From assembly GCA_019638675.1 (NCBI GenBank), contig JAHBTE010000001.1:1334605-1398604 (forward strand): a stretch of 64,000 bases of DNA, in the 5' to 3' direction. This DNA comes from Fimbriimonadaceae bacterium. Its GTDB lineage: Bacteria > Armatimonadota > Fimbriimonadia > Fimbriimonadales > Fimbriimonadaceae. The stretch's first letter is position 1, and the number at the start of each line of letters is the position of its first letter. The position numbers were made by a program, and so were the translations under genes. The notes under the pieces are model-generated. The model saw only the letters and a list, made by a program, of their open reading frames with translations, made no database searches and had not been told where the DNA came from. Below, one piece after another: positions 26,625-35,239 of the stretch.

Positions 26625-28307
26625 TCACGTTAGTAGCTCAACCACAACCTGCCCGGCGCGGGGATGATGGACGACCAGCCGATAGCTACCTGGCTTGACC
26701 ACCCATTCAAACACCGCCACGTCATCGGTGGAATCTGAATGCCAGCCGAACGTCATCGCGGGAACATGGTTCCAGCCGTTGAGTTGACCAGCATCTTGCC
26801 GGAGTTTGCCGCTGACCAGCCACGAAGGTTCTTCTTGACCCTTGGGATCGCGGGTTTCGCCGACCAATTCGATTTCTCCGATCACGCCGCGGACAACTTT
26901 CTTTTTCTTAGCCGATTCGCTCACACAAGTGGGTAGATAACCCACATTCTGAACCGCCAGTCGTAACCGGCAAACTTCGCCCAAGTGTTCGATTTGCAGG
27001 TCGCGTTGTTGAAGGCAAGGGAAGGTGCCCGCCATCCAAATCGCCCAGTCGGCGAGGGGTGTGACTTCGGCTTCAAGAAAATCTGGTGGTGGGTTGCGGA
27101 ATGCATATTGACCGTCCCAGCCGCCAATTTCCACCTTGCCAAGTTGAGGGTGGTCAAACTCCTTCCAATCCGCGTATCCTTTGCCGCCGAGCTTTTCATC
27201 TGACCACTTGAGCAGTTTGATATCGTCATCGAGCGGGTGATCGCGGAACCAATCAATCGGCTTGTAGTCAGTGATTCCGGCTTGTTTCTGAGGAGACCAG
27301 ATTTCCACTGTCCAACCGTACACGCCGAGGTGATCGTACAGCCAATCATCGAATACACCCGTGATGACTTCCTTGGGGTGATATTTGAAGTCGTGAAACA
27401 CGGAGATGCACGGATACTCAGAAAGCTCGGTGCCCTTTGCTCCGAGTTCTTTGAGCGTCCAAACATCTTCAGGCGGCAGGTCATCTTCGGGGCAACGTCC
27501 AGGGATTCTCAAAATCACGCCGCTAAATGTGTGGTAGGTAATTCCCCCGCAGATGTTGGGGTGGGAGGTGATGAAGTTGACTGCGGCGTGGACTTCCGGT
27601 TCTGAGGTTGGGAATGGCCCAGCTCCGTACTGCTCGGATTCAGGTCGCCATCCGGCCGGGAAGTTTCGGTTGAGATCAAGCCCTTCTTTGATCTTTCTCG
27701 GTCGCATGGAAAGCCCATCGTAGTTGTGGAAGGTTCCTTCTGGCAACAACCGATACGTGGGAACCCCGGTTTCGCCAGGTTTGCGTTTCCGCATCAGGCG
27801 AGGTTCTTCTTCGGCGACAACCCATCGTCCGCTTGGGTCGGGAACGCGCATCGTGAGGATTCGCCCATCGCCGTCAATGTCCACACGCTCTAGACCGTAC
27901 GGGTCTTCTTCATCAAATGGATACGGTCGGGTGGAAGACCGGATATGGCGAGGCGTATCGGCGAGCGCCCACTCGGCACCGTCTGGGTTCAGCCGAGGAA
28001 CTAAATAAAAAGCGTGGGTTTTCAGAATTTCTGGCTGCTGAGTCAGCAGGATGTGAATGATCTTAATGACTGCAGTTGAAGCAGAAACTTCAGTCGCGTG
28101 GATGTTGCCGTCGCACCATAGAGCAGGCTTTGTATCGTGCGATCCGGTCGCCTCGTCGGTAATCGCCAGCATCCAGATATCACGGCCCTCGAACGACGTT
28201 CCGATGGATTCCAGAGAGCATAGTCCAGAGAATTCTTTGACGTAATCGTTGAGAAGTTGGGTGAGTTCTTCATAGCGGTAGTAACGGTTGAAATCGGGAG
28301 ACGGCAT
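26625..28307 (-). CDS. M14-family zinc carboxypeptidase
   Basis: Zinc ligands fit H70 and E73 (GNIHATEVSAS) and H259 (GGITYHTFSG), the substrate-binding arginine is R214 in DLNRNFPAGW, and the catalytic Glu lies in WTVEIWSPQKQAG. The catalytic domain fills roughly residues 5-400; the last ~150 residues form a beta-rich accessory part. No signal peptide is visible, so cytoplasmic action is likely unless export is non-classical. The exact peptide specificity is unknown. It is convergent to the restriction gene, 8 bp apart. Confidence 0.92.
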   Translation of the reverse strand: MPSPDFNRYYRYEELTQLLNDYVKEFSGLCSLESIGTSFEGRDIWMLAITDEATGSHDTKPALWCDGNIHATEVSASTAVIKIIHILLTQQPEILKTHAFYLVPRLNPDGAEWALADTPRHIRSSTRPYPFDEEDPYGLERVDIDGDGRILTMRVPDPSGRWVVAEEEPRLMRKRKPGETGVPTYRLLPEGTFHNYDGLSMRPRKIKEGLDLNRNFPAGWRPESEQYGAGPFPTSEPEVHAAVNFITSHPNICGGITYHTFSGVILRIPGRCPEDDLPPEDVWTLKELGAKGTELSEYPCISVFHDFKYHPKEVITGVFDDWLYDHLGVYGWTVEIWSPQKQAGITDYKPIDWFRDHPLDDDIKLLKWSDEKLGGKGYADWKEFDHPQLGKVEIGGWDGQYAFRNPPPDFLEAEVTPLADWAIWMAGTFPCLQQRDLQIEHLGEVCRLRLAVQNVGYLPTCVSESAKKKKVVRGVIGEIELVGETRDPKGQEEPSWLVSGKLRQDAGQLNGWNHVPAMTFGWHSDSTDDVAVFEWVVKPGSYRLVVHHPRAGQVVVELLT

Positions 28308-28406
28308 AGCGACTTGGGCTGTTTACCCGAATTAGTTCCTATCGGTTACTCACTAAATAAGGTCTTGGGAACTTATCAAGTGTCCAGAGCCATCTATAAT
28401 GGCGTA

Positions 28407-29159
28407 ATGAAATCGCTGACGCCTCTTCTACTAATGGGTGCATTGCTCGGCTGTGCTCTCACTGCCTGTACCCCCCAAGCTGATCCCCCTTACGACGGCA
28501 AAGTTACTCCGTCGTCAAATTTCGGCACGGCTTCTTCAGAAAGTGAACCATCAAGTGAAAACACGACTCCTGAAGAGCCGAAAGCTGAAGAACCAGTTGC
28601 TGATCCACTGCCAGATATGCCGAAGGACGGAGACGACGTTGCGATTCTAGACACAGATAAGGGCCAGATCGTCGTAATGTTCTATCCCGACGTTGCACCA
28701 AAGCACGTTGAAAACTTCAAGAGCTTGGTTAAAGAGGGTTTTTATAACGGCACTCGATTCCACCGCTGTATGCCTGGATTTATGATTCAAGGGGGCGACC
28801 CGCAATCCAAAGATTTGAAGCTTTATGATGCTTGGGGGACAGGTGGGAAAATGGTAGATGGTAAGGAGCGACAGGTTGAATTAGAAGCTGGCGTCCGATT
28901 AAAGCACACGCGAGGGGTGCTTAGCATGGCTCGCGGCGGTGATCCAAATTCGGCGAGTAGCCAGTTCTTCCTCATGCACCAAGATTCACCATCACTGGAC
29001 GGTCAATATTCAGCATTCGGAAAAATCGTCAAGGGCATTGAAGTTGTTGACAAAATCGTGGCATCTGGCCCGGCTGATCCTAGTTTGAACGGCAAGGTAC
29101 CTAAAGAAAAGGCAGTCGTTTTGAAAAAAGCAACGCTTGCGAAGTGGCCTGTTAAATGA
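28407..29159 (+). CDS. Lipoprotein peptidyl-prolyl cis-trans isomerase (cyclophilin)
   Basis: The start is placed at MKSLTPLLLM, which gives a lipoprotein signal ending in the lipobox LTAC (Cys21); an earlier in-frame start would bury this signal. A Ser/Glu/Pro-rich linker (to ~residue 70) leads to a bacterial cyclophilin domain with FHRCMPGFMIQGGDP, RGVLSMARGGDPNSASSQFF and SLDGQYSAFGK. It would assist folding at the membrane surface outside the cytoplasm. It is the first of three consecutive cyclophilin genes; its stop overlaps the next start. Confidence 0.92.
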   Translation: MKSLTPLLLMGALLGCALTACTPQADPPYDGKVTPSSNFGTASSESEPSSENTTPEEPKAEEPVADPLPDMPKDGDDVAILDTDKGQIVVMFYPDVAPKHVENFKSLVKEGFYNGTRFHRCMPGFMIQGGDPQSKDLKLYDAWGTGGKMVDGKERQVELEAGVRLKHTRGVLSMARGGDPNSASSQFFLMHQDSPSLDGQYSAFGKIVKGIEVVDKIVASGPADPSLNGKVPKEKAVVLKKATLAKWPVK

Positions 29160-29785
29160 TTACTTCACTCGCTCTCGCAATGATTTTGCCTACCAAACCA
29201 GTTGTACAGAATCAACTCATCAAAGTGAACTTCGACCAAGACTACGCTTCGCCAGCAAAAGGCGATGAAGTTGCGGTCTTGGAAACTACGGCGGGAAAGA
29301 TCATCGTGATGTTCTTCCCAACCGTGGCTCCCAAGCACGTTGAAAACTTCAAAGGCTTGGTCAAGAAAGGCTTTTACGATGGCACTCGGTTCCATCGCTG
29401 TATTCCTGGATTCATGATTCAAGGCGGCGATCCGATCAGCAAAGACTTAGAGCGGTTCGATTACTGGGGCACGGGCGGACCAACTAATGAAGAAGGAAAA
29501 CGCCAAACCGTCAATGCTGAATTCAGCGAGCTGAAGCATCACCGCGGAGTTTTGAGCATGGCTCGAAGTTCAGACCCGAATTCGGCTGGTTCGCAGTTCT
29601 TCATCATGCAAACCAATTACCCGTCGCTAGATGGTCAATATTCTGCTTTCGGCAAGGTTGTGGAAGGTTTGGAAGTTGTTGACAAAATTGTTATGTCCGG
29701 TTCAAGAGAGAACAATGGCAAGGTGGCGAAAGGCTCGGTTATTACGCTTAACAGCGCGAAGCTGACAAAATGGCCGTTGGAATAA
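29156..29785 (+). CDS. Peptidyl-prolyl cis-trans isomerase (cyclophilin), probably exported
   Basis: This is the second cyclophilin in the operon (209 aa). The N-terminus is hydrophobic (ITSLALAMILP) and short, so a signal sequence or weak anchor is plausible, without a lipobox. The core is nearly the same as its upstream neighbour: FHRCIPGFMIQGGDP, RGVLSMARSSDPNSAGSQFF, YPSLDGQYSAFGK. An ATGA overlap with the first gene and a 3-bp gap to the third support one transcript. Confidence 0.9.
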   Translation: MITSLALAMILPTKPVVQNQLIKVNFDQDYASPAKGDEVAVLETTAGKIIVMFFPTVAPKHVENFKGLVKKGFYDGTRFHRCIPGFMIQGGDPISKDLERFDYWGTGGPTNEEGKRQTVNAEFSELKHHRGVLSMARSSDPNSAGSQFFIMQTNYPSLDGQYSAFGKVVEGLEVVDKIVMSGSRENNGKVAKGSVITLNSAKLTKWPLE

Positions 29786-29788
29786 ATC

Positions 29789-30340
29789 ATGAGTGAACTT
29801 TCAGCAACCGCCGCACCGGGCGCAGTGGCTCCAAACGAAGGCGATAAAGTCGCGGTAATTGAAACCAACCACGGGCGAATCGTGGTCAAGTTTTTTCCAG
29901 ACCATGCTCCTGGGCACGCAGAAAACTTTCAGAAGCTGGCATCCAGCGGATTCTACGATGGAGTTCGATTCCACCGCATCATTCCTGGATTCATGATCCA
30001 AGGCGGCGACCCGAATTCTAAGGATCAACCTCGACATATGCACGGAACGGGTGGCCCCGGCTACACAATCAATGCCGAGTTCAACGAAATCCCGCACACC
30101 CCAGGAATCTTGAGCGCGGCTCGAACTAGCGACCCGAACAGTGCTGGTTCGCAGTTCTTTTTGATGCACCGCACCTCGCCTCACTTAGACCGACAGTATT
30201 CGGTGTTTGGTCAAGTGATTGAAGGCATGGATGTGGTTGAGAAGATCGTTGCCCTCCCTCGCGACGAACGCGATAATCCGCTAGAAGAAAATCCGGCGAT
30301 TATGGAAACCGTCACGGTTCAATCCTGGCCATTAGAATAG
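29789..30340 (+). CDS. Peptidyl-prolyl cis-trans isomerase (cyclophilin), cytoplasmic
   Basis: The third cyclophilin (183 aa) has no hydrophobic leader, only an Ala/Pro-rich start, so it should act in the cytoplasm. Catalytic-core segments are FHRIIPGFMIQGGDP, GILSAARTSDPNSAGSQFF and SPHLDRQYSVFGQ. It differs from the other two in the insert region (HGTGGPGYTINAEF, the common bacterial form). A strong terminator hairpin follows the stop. Confidence 0.93.
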   Translation: MSELSATAAPGAVAPNEGDKVAVIETNHGRIVVKFFPDHAPGHAENFQKLASSGFYDGVRFHRIIPGFMIQGGDPNSKDQPRHMHGTGGPGYTINAEFNEIPHTPGILSAARTSDPNSAGSQFFLMHRTSPHLDRQYSVFGQVIEGMDVVEKIVALPRDERDNPLEENPAIMETVTVQSWPLE

Positions 30341-30359
30341 TTTTCAAGTTAAATCAACA

Positions 30360-30398
30360 ACGCCCTGCACCCTTTTAGGTGGCAGGGCGTATTCTTTA
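30360..30398 (+). terminator. Rho-independent terminator after cyclophilin operon
   Basis: ACGCCCTGC at 30360-30368 pairs with GCAGGGCGT at 30382-30390. The stem can extend inward with ACC/GGT around a short T-rich loop, and a T-rich tract ATTCTTTA follows. The position just after the third cyclophilin gene fits the end of that operon. Confidence 0.75.
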
Positions 30399-30409
30399 CT
30401 GAACCGACG

Positions 30410-31162
30410 ATGGAAAGCTCAGGATTCGCATTTATCCCCGTACTCTTTTTCGGACTCTTTATCATCATCGCGCTCATTCTTTACAGCGTCTCAAAGAAAG
30501 CAGAGGAAGAGAAAATCGCGCGTTTTATGCGGTTTGCGTTGGCAAATGGGCTCTCCTTTTCACCGAATCTGGGGAGCGGTCTCACGGGTGCCGTTGGATT
30601 TTTTGAGCGTATGGCGGCTCAGTACTCTTCGAGCGCCGGGTTTTTGACCAAGTACCGTGCCTTTCAACCAGTTGGTGGGCACACGACCACTGCTAAGTAC
30701 ATTTTTGAAGGGAAATTTGATGACTGCGAGTACGAGGCTTTTCATTTTCAGTACACAACAAGCAATGGAAAAAGCTCGCAAACCCATTACTTTATGGTTG
30801 CGAGCATCCAAGTTCCTGGCTGGTTTTCGCGAGTGAAGATAGGTGAGGAAGGGTTCTTCCACGGTATTGGCAAGGTGCTGGGGATGCAGGATATCCAGTT
30901 AGATTCGTCACACTTCAACGAAAAGTATCTGGTTCAAGGGGATGACGAAAAGGCTGTATTCGACTTGATGCATCCTCAAATGATGGAGTTGTTTATGCAT
31001 TGGAATCCTCCTGGATTTCAGCTCGACGGCAACCGGGTTGTGATCTGGAAGCATGGAATACTGCGAGAAGATTTCGTGGAGTACTCACTGAAGTTTTTGA
31101 AGGAGTTTTGGGTTTTGGTGCCCGAATACGTGAAGCAAGATCGCCGAGGAGGCAGAGTTTGA
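30410..31162 (+). CDS. DUF3137-like membrane-anchored protein
   Basis: One N-terminal transmembrane helix (about residues 7-27) is followed by a soluble domain with YIFEGKFDDCEYEAFHFQY and a long aromatic-rich C-terminal part. The pattern and its pairing with LemA suggest the DUF3137 group, whose function is unknown. It is 250 aa long. Its TGA overlaps the TTG start of the LemA gene, so the two products are probably made together. Confidence 0.7.
   Translation: MESSGFAFIPVLFFGLFIIIALILYSVSKKAEEEKIARFMRFALANGLSFSPNLGSGLTGAVGFFERMAAQYSSSAGFLTKYRAFQPVGGHTTTAKYIFEGKFDDCEYEAFHFQYTTSNGKSSQTHYFMVASIQVPGWFSRVKIGEEGFFHGIGKVLGMQDIQLDSSHFNEKYLVQGDDEKAVFDLMHPQMMELFMHWNPPGFQLDGNRVVIWKHGILREDFVEYSLKFLKEFWVLVPEYVKQDRRGGRV
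31147..31152 (+). promoter_or_regulatory. Strong ribosome binding site deciding the TTG start of lemA
   Basis: A perfect AGGAGG lies 6 bases before the TTG at 31159. This argues for the rare TTG start over the longer frame from 31000, which would run through the upstream gene. It also supports coupling at the TTGA overlap. Confidence 0.75.
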
Positions 31163-31695
31163 ACTGGTTTGGATGGCTGATCGGCATTGCCGCCGCAATG
31201 ATTTTGTGGATTATTGGGATGTTCAATAAGGGAGTTCGGCTTCAACAAACCGTGCGAGAAAGTCGGGCAAATATTGATGTTCAGCTCAAGCGAAGACATG
31301 AACTGATTCCTCAATTAGTCGCGGTTGTGAAAGGGTATGCCACTCACGAGCAAGGGATATTCACGGCGGTTGCCGAAGCCAGAACCAAAGCCACAAAAAG
31401 CTTAAATGATTTGAAATCTGGTTATGAGGAAGAATCGGAATTGGTTCACGCGGTAAATCGGATGATGGCGGTGGTAGAAGCTTATCCGCAGGTCAAAGCA
31501 GATCAGCAGTTCATCGTTCTGCAAAAGGAACTGACTAACACGGAAGATCGGATCGCCGCTTCACGCCGGTTCCATAACGCGAACTGCCGAGCTTGGAATG
31601 TGTTCCGGGAAGCGTTCCCAACTTCGATGCTGGTCAGCGGCCCGCCTGCCTATTATTTTGAAGTCGAAGGGCTGGATGTTGCCCCGCATGTCTAA
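31159..31695 (+). CDS. lemA: LemA-family protein
   Basis: The protein (178 aa) starts at TTG with one transmembrane helix (WFGWLIGIAAAMILWIIGMF). Next comes the LemA coiled-coil core with the signature IDVQLKRRHELIPQLVAVVKGYATHEQGIF and a C-terminal FEVEG. LemA proteins are membrane-tethered helical bundles of uncertain function, often found beside DUF2207/TPM or DUF3137 proteins, as here. A DUF2207 protein lies at 40.4-42.3 kb. Confidence 0.88.
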   Translation: MNWFGWLIGIAAAMILWIIGMFNKGVRLQQTVRESRANIDVQLKRRHELIPQLVAVVKGYATHEQGIFTAVAEARTKATKSLNDLKSGYEEESELVHAVNRMMAVVEAYPQVKADQQFIVLQKELTNTEDRIAASRRFHNANCRAWNVFREAFPTSMLVSGPPAYYFEVEGLDVAPHV

Positions 31696-31746
31696 TTGAC
31701 TGGGGACACGGGAAGATTTGCCTGTTCAGCGGTCATAATTCCAGTG

Positions 31747-32220
31747 ATGTCAGAACGGCCGAGTTGGGATGCATATTTCATGCAGATCGCCCATTTGGTC
31801 AAGACTCGGGCAACTTGCCCGCGTCGCCAGGTGGGAGCGGTCATCGTTCGTGATCGGCGCATATTGGCGACTGGCTACAATGGTGCCCCGCGAGGGCTTG
31901 CTCATTGTCCTCCCGATGGACAGCATCATGATTGGCCTCTGGGTTGTATGAAGGCGGGCCACTGTATCCGCAGTCTTCACGCTGAGCAGAATTCTTTGCT
32001 TCAAGCGGCAATGATCGGCATTCCGTGCGAGGGAAGCACCATGTACGTCACCTGTCAGCCGTGCAACATGTGCGCGAAGATGATCATCAACGCGGGCATT
32101 GAACAAGTGATTTACGAAGGCGATTATCCAGATGAGTTTTCGCTGGAACTCTTTCGCGATTCCAAGATGAGCGTTTTTAGATATTTCGATGGCAAATTGG
32201 AGCGGGTGGAGCTTGAATAA
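31747..32220 (+). CDS. dCMP deaminase (ComEB-like)
   Basis: The zinc-dependent deaminase motifs are H78-A-E80 (SLHAEQNSLLQAA) and PC-x2-C (C106, C109 in TCQPCNMCAK). The RRQVGAVIVRDRRILATGYN and PRGLAHC segments are typical of dCMP deaminases, which make dUMP for thymidylate synthesis. The start at MSERPSWDAYF is preferred, since similarity begins there; the frame is open further upstream. The length is 157 aa. It sits directly before the undecaprenyl-phosphate gene cluster. Confidence 0.9.
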   Translation: MSERPSWDAYFMQIAHLVKTRATCPRRQVGAVIVRDRRILATGYNGAPRGLAHCPPDGQHHDWPLGCMKAGHCIRSLHAEQNSLLQAAMIGIPCEGSTMYVTCQPCNMCAKMIINAGIEQVIYEGDYPDEFSLELFRDSKMSVFRYFDGKLERVELE

Positions 32221-32222
32221 CC

Positions 32223-33239
32223 ATGTTTGATCAGTTCGCCTCAGTTGGGGAGAATTGGAAATGGATATTTCCTGGGTTCCGTGCTTCTTTGCTTGCCGGA
32301 TTCGTTGCTCTAGTGGTTGTTCTGCTAGTGACTCCGTTAGTGATGAAACTGGCGCACAAGTTCGGTGCGGTAGATGACCCCACGCGTGATGAGCGGAGGG
32401 TTCATACAAAGATCACTCCTCGCTGGGGTGGGATGGCCATCTACATCGGCGTCCTTGTCTCCCTGTTGGCGGTATTGCCGTTCGCCTATCAGTATCAGCC
32501 GTTTCCGCCCTATCTGATCGCGGTTCTTGTTGGCTCTATGCTGATCGTGGCAATGGGTTCGTTGGATGACAAAGTTCAATTATCTGCCAAGGTTCAGTTG
32601 CTTTATATGCTGATCGTGGGGATCGGAGTTCAGTTCTTTTTCAACGACATCGGTCGCGTACAGATTCAAGGCGTGAACCTCGCGGGGAACTGGATCAACT
32701 TTGGAGTTTGGGCGTTCCCCCTTACTGCCGTTTACATTTTTATTGTCACGAAAACCATGGATACGATTGATGGGATTGACGGCCTGGCAAGTGGGATTGC
32801 CGCGATCAGTGCCGGGACGATTTCCATCATCGCTTCTATTGAAGGTCAGCCCAGAGTTGCCCTGGTTGCGATGGCGATTGCCGGGGCATGTGTTGGGTTC
32901 TTACGTTACAACTACAACCCGGCAAAGATATTCCTGGGCGGCGGCTCTCAACTTCTGGGGTTCTTGTTAGCGACACTTTCCATCGTCGGGGCGATGAAAA
33001 CTGCGGCGACGCTTGCTTTACTGATTCCCTTATTCATTTTTGGAATCCCGCTTTTCGATGCCGCTTTCGTTGTGATTCGGCGGATTATTACCAAGACACC
33101 AATCACCCAGCCCGACAAAAAGCATGTGCACCATACGTTGCTTGGTCGGGGATACACTCAAAAGCAAGCTGTGTGGATTCTGTATTTGATTGCCATTACA
33201 CTTAGTGGCGCGATCCTTTTGCTTGTGAGGAACAACTAA
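32223..33239 (+). CDS. Undecaprenyl-phosphate glycosyl-1-phosphate transferase (WecA/TagO/MraY family)
   Basis: The 338-aa polytopic membrane protein (about ten helices) has the family's aspartate motifs GSLDDKVQLSAKVQ and DTIDGIDGLASG, and the cytosolic HVHHTLLGRG loop. Enzymes of this group transfer GlcNAc-1-P or MurNAc-pentapeptide-P to undecaprenyl phosphate. The neighbouring UDP-GlcNAc 2-epimerase favours a WecA/TagO-type first step for surface polysaccharide. It starts 2 bp after the deaminase gene and abuts the epimerase. Confidence 0.9.
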   Translation: MFDQFASVGENWKWIFPGFRASLLAGFVALVVVLLVTPLVMKLAHKFGAVDDPTRDERRVHTKITPRWGGMAIYIGVLVSLLAVLPFAYQYQPFPPYLIAVLVGSMLIVAMGSLDDKVQLSAKVQLLYMLIVGIGVQFFFNDIGRVQIQGVNLAGNWINFGVWAFPLTAVYIFIVTKTMDTIDGIDGLASGIAAISAGTISIIASIEGQPRVALVAMAIAGACVGFLRYNYNPAKIFLGGGSQLLGFLLATLSIVGAMKTAATLALLIPLFIFGIPLFDAAFVVIRRIITKTPITQPDKKHVHHTLLGRGYTQKQAVWILYLIAITLSGAILLLVRNN

Positions 33240-34376
33240 ATGTCTAAACCGAAAGTAATTTTTGTGGTCGGTACCCGCCCGGATGCGATCAAGACCGCTC
33301 CCGTTGCAGTTGAATTCCAGAAATACCCTGAGCTAGTCGAAACGGTATTGATCTCAACCGGTCAGCATAAGGAGATGCTTTGGCAAGCCCTAGACGCTTT
33401 TGGCTTAAAGCCAGACCATGATTTAGAGGTGATGCAGCACGGACAATCACTCGCTGGGGTTACGCAGAAAATCTTAGGGGGGCTAGATCAACTTTTCGAG
33501 CAAATTCAGCCGCAGATGGTCTTTGCCCAGGGTGATACAACGACAACGTTTGTCGCCGGGTTGGCCGCATTCTATCGGCAGATTCCGTACGCTCACGTTG
33601 AAGCTGGGCTTCGTACGCCGGATATTTTTAACCCGTTTCCAGAAGAATTCAATCGCCGAGCGGTTGGGTTGTTCGCACGATTGCATTTTCCTCCTACTGA
33701 TTGGGCCGCAGATAACCTACGCAGAGAAGGGGTTCCGAACGAACAGATTTTTGTCACTGGTAATACCGGGATTGATGCGGTTCATCACACAGCGGAAACC
33801 CACAGCAAAGAGTGGTACACGGACTGGCCGGGGCGAATTGTGTTACTGACAACCCACCGGCGGGAAAACTGGGGTGAGCCACAAAAGCAGATCGCTCGGG
33901 CCGTATGCAATCTGGTCGATGAATTTCCGGATATCCGTGTGGTTGTGGCGATGCACAAAAATCCAGCGGTGCGGGAAACTTTGACCGCTATCCTCGGCAA
34001 CCACGAGCGCATCGATTTGATCGAACCGCCCGATTACGCGGATTTTGTCAAGCTCATGCAACAGAGCAACTTGATTCTCACCGATTCCGGCGGAGTACAG
34101 GAAGAAGCCCCCAGCTTTGGGGTTCCGGTTTTGGTGCTCCGAACGACCACTGAGCGACCCGAAGGAGTTGATGCAGGAACAGCGCGGCTTATCGGTACGG
34201 ATGAGCAACTGGTGTTTGATTCCGCGCAAGAATTATTGGCGAGCGAAGACGCTTACCGGGCGATGGCGAATAGCGTCAGCCCTTACGGTGATGGTCAGGC
34301 AGCGGCGCGCATTCGGTACATAGCACTCAAAGAACTCGGGGTGGATTCTCCAGCGGAGCAGATGTGGGAATCTTAG
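33240..34376 (+). CDS. wecB: UDP-N-acetylglucosamine 2-epimerase (non-hydrolysing)
   Basis: This enzyme converts UDP-GlcNAc to UDP-ManNAc. Hallmarks are VGTRPDAIKTAPV near the start, VFAQGDTTTTFVAGLAAFY, HVEAGLRTPDIFNPFPEE, TTHRRENWG and LTDSGGVQEEAPSFGVPVLV, all in order in 378 aa. It directly follows the lipid-phosphate transferase gene and overlaps uppP. Together they point to wall-linked polysaccharide or lipid-sugar synthesis. Confidence 0.95.
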   Translation: MSKPKVIFVVGTRPDAIKTAPVAVEFQKYPELVETVLISTGQHKEMLWQALDAFGLKPDHDLEVMQHGQSLAGVTQKILGGLDQLFEQIQPQMVFAQGDTTTTFVAGLAAFYRQIPYAHVEAGLRTPDIFNPFPEEFNRRAVGLFARLHFPPTDWAADNLRREGVPNEQIFVTGNTGIDAVHHTAETHSKEWYTDWPGRIVLLTTHRRENWGEPQKQIARAVCNLVDEFPDIRVVVAMHKNPAVRETLTAILGNHERIDLIEPPDYADFVKLMQQSNLILTDSGGVQEEAPSFGVPVLVLRTTTERPEGVDAGTARLIGTDEQLVFDSAQELLASEDAYRAMANSVSPYGDGQAAARIRYIALKELGVDSPAEQMWES

Positions 34377-35218
34377 AAGCGATCGTTCTTGGCATCGTTC
34401 AGGGCTTGACGGAGTTTTTGCCGATAAGCAGCAGCGGACACCTCTACTTGATTCCACCGCTGTTCGGTTGGAAGGATGCGGGTGCCGGATTTACTGCGGT
34501 CATCCAACTTGGAACAATGCTCGCTGTGTTCATCTACTTTTGGGGTGATATTACGAACACCTATAAAGGGTGGGTTAAGGGAATCAAAGATAAAGAATCT
34601 CGCGGGCCAGAGTATCAACTCGGATGGGGAATTTTTTGGGGTTCGTTCCCGATTGCGCTGGTCGGGTTAACTTTAGAAAAGCAGATCGATACGATTTTCC
34701 GTAATCCGTATTTAATCGCTGCGACTCTCGCTGGATTCGGGTTACTCCTCGGATTAAGCGACTGGAAAGGGAAGCGCGACCGCGATCTTGAACAATTCAC
34801 GATCAAGGATGGAATCATCATGGGTTTATGGCAATGCCTTGCCCTCTTGCCCGGTAGTAGCCGCAGTGGCTCGACAATCACAGGTGGATTATTTGGCGGG
34901 TTTAACCGCGCAACGGCGGCAAGAGTTTCATTCCTCTTGGCTATCCCAAGCGTGACGGCCAGTGGCCTTTATAAGCTCTATAAGGGCCGTTCTGAGCTTT
35001 TTGGTGAAGGGTTAGTGCCAACTTTAGTTGCGACGGGGGTTTCGTTCTTAGTTGGTTGGTGGGCAATTGCGTTTCTGATGAAATTCCTGCAATCAAAAAG
35101 CACGACGGTATTTGTGGTTTACCGGGTTGTACTTGCCGCAGTTATCGTTTTCGTCGCGTCGCAACACTTCTTGGATTTCAGTGGGACTGCGGCGATGATT
35201 GCGCCGTTGGGCCGTTAA
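34364..35218 (+). CDS. uppP: Undecaprenyl-diphosphatase
   Basis: UppP (BacA) recycles undecaprenyl diphosphate to the monophosphate carrier at the inner membrane. Both signature regions are visible: IVQGLTEFLPISSSGHL at the N-terminus and LPGSSRSGSTITGGL in the middle. About eight transmembrane helices are predicted in 284 aa. The GTG start lies inside the last codons of wecB (13-bp overlap), giving a transferase-epimerase-phosphatase unit around one lipid carrier. Confidence 0.95.
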   Translation: MGILEAIVLGIVQGLTEFLPISSSGHLYLIPPLFGWKDAGAGFTAVIQLGTMLAVFIYFWGDITNTYKGWVKGIKDKESRGPEYQLGWGIFWGSFPIALVGLTLEKQIDTIFRNPYLIAATLAGFGLLLGLSDWKGKRDRDLEQFTIKDGIIMGLWQCLALLPGSSRSGSTITGGLFGGFNRATAARVSFLLAIPSVTASGLYKLYKGRSELFGEGLVPTLVATGVSFLVGWWAIAFLMKFLQSKSTTVFVVYRVVLAAVIVFVASQHFLDFSGTAAMIAPLGR

Positions 35219-35239
35219 TAATCGTTACTAGATTCGGCG

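Noticed and set aside
28257-28406. Longer N-terminus for the lipoprotein cyclophilin
   Set aside because: It would place 50 residues before a clear lipoprotein signal peptide and overlap the divergent carboxypeptidase gene.
31000-31158. 53-residue N-terminal extension of LemA
   Set aside because: It lies entirely inside the upstream DUF3137-like gene in another frame, and the AGGAGG box points to TTG at 31159.
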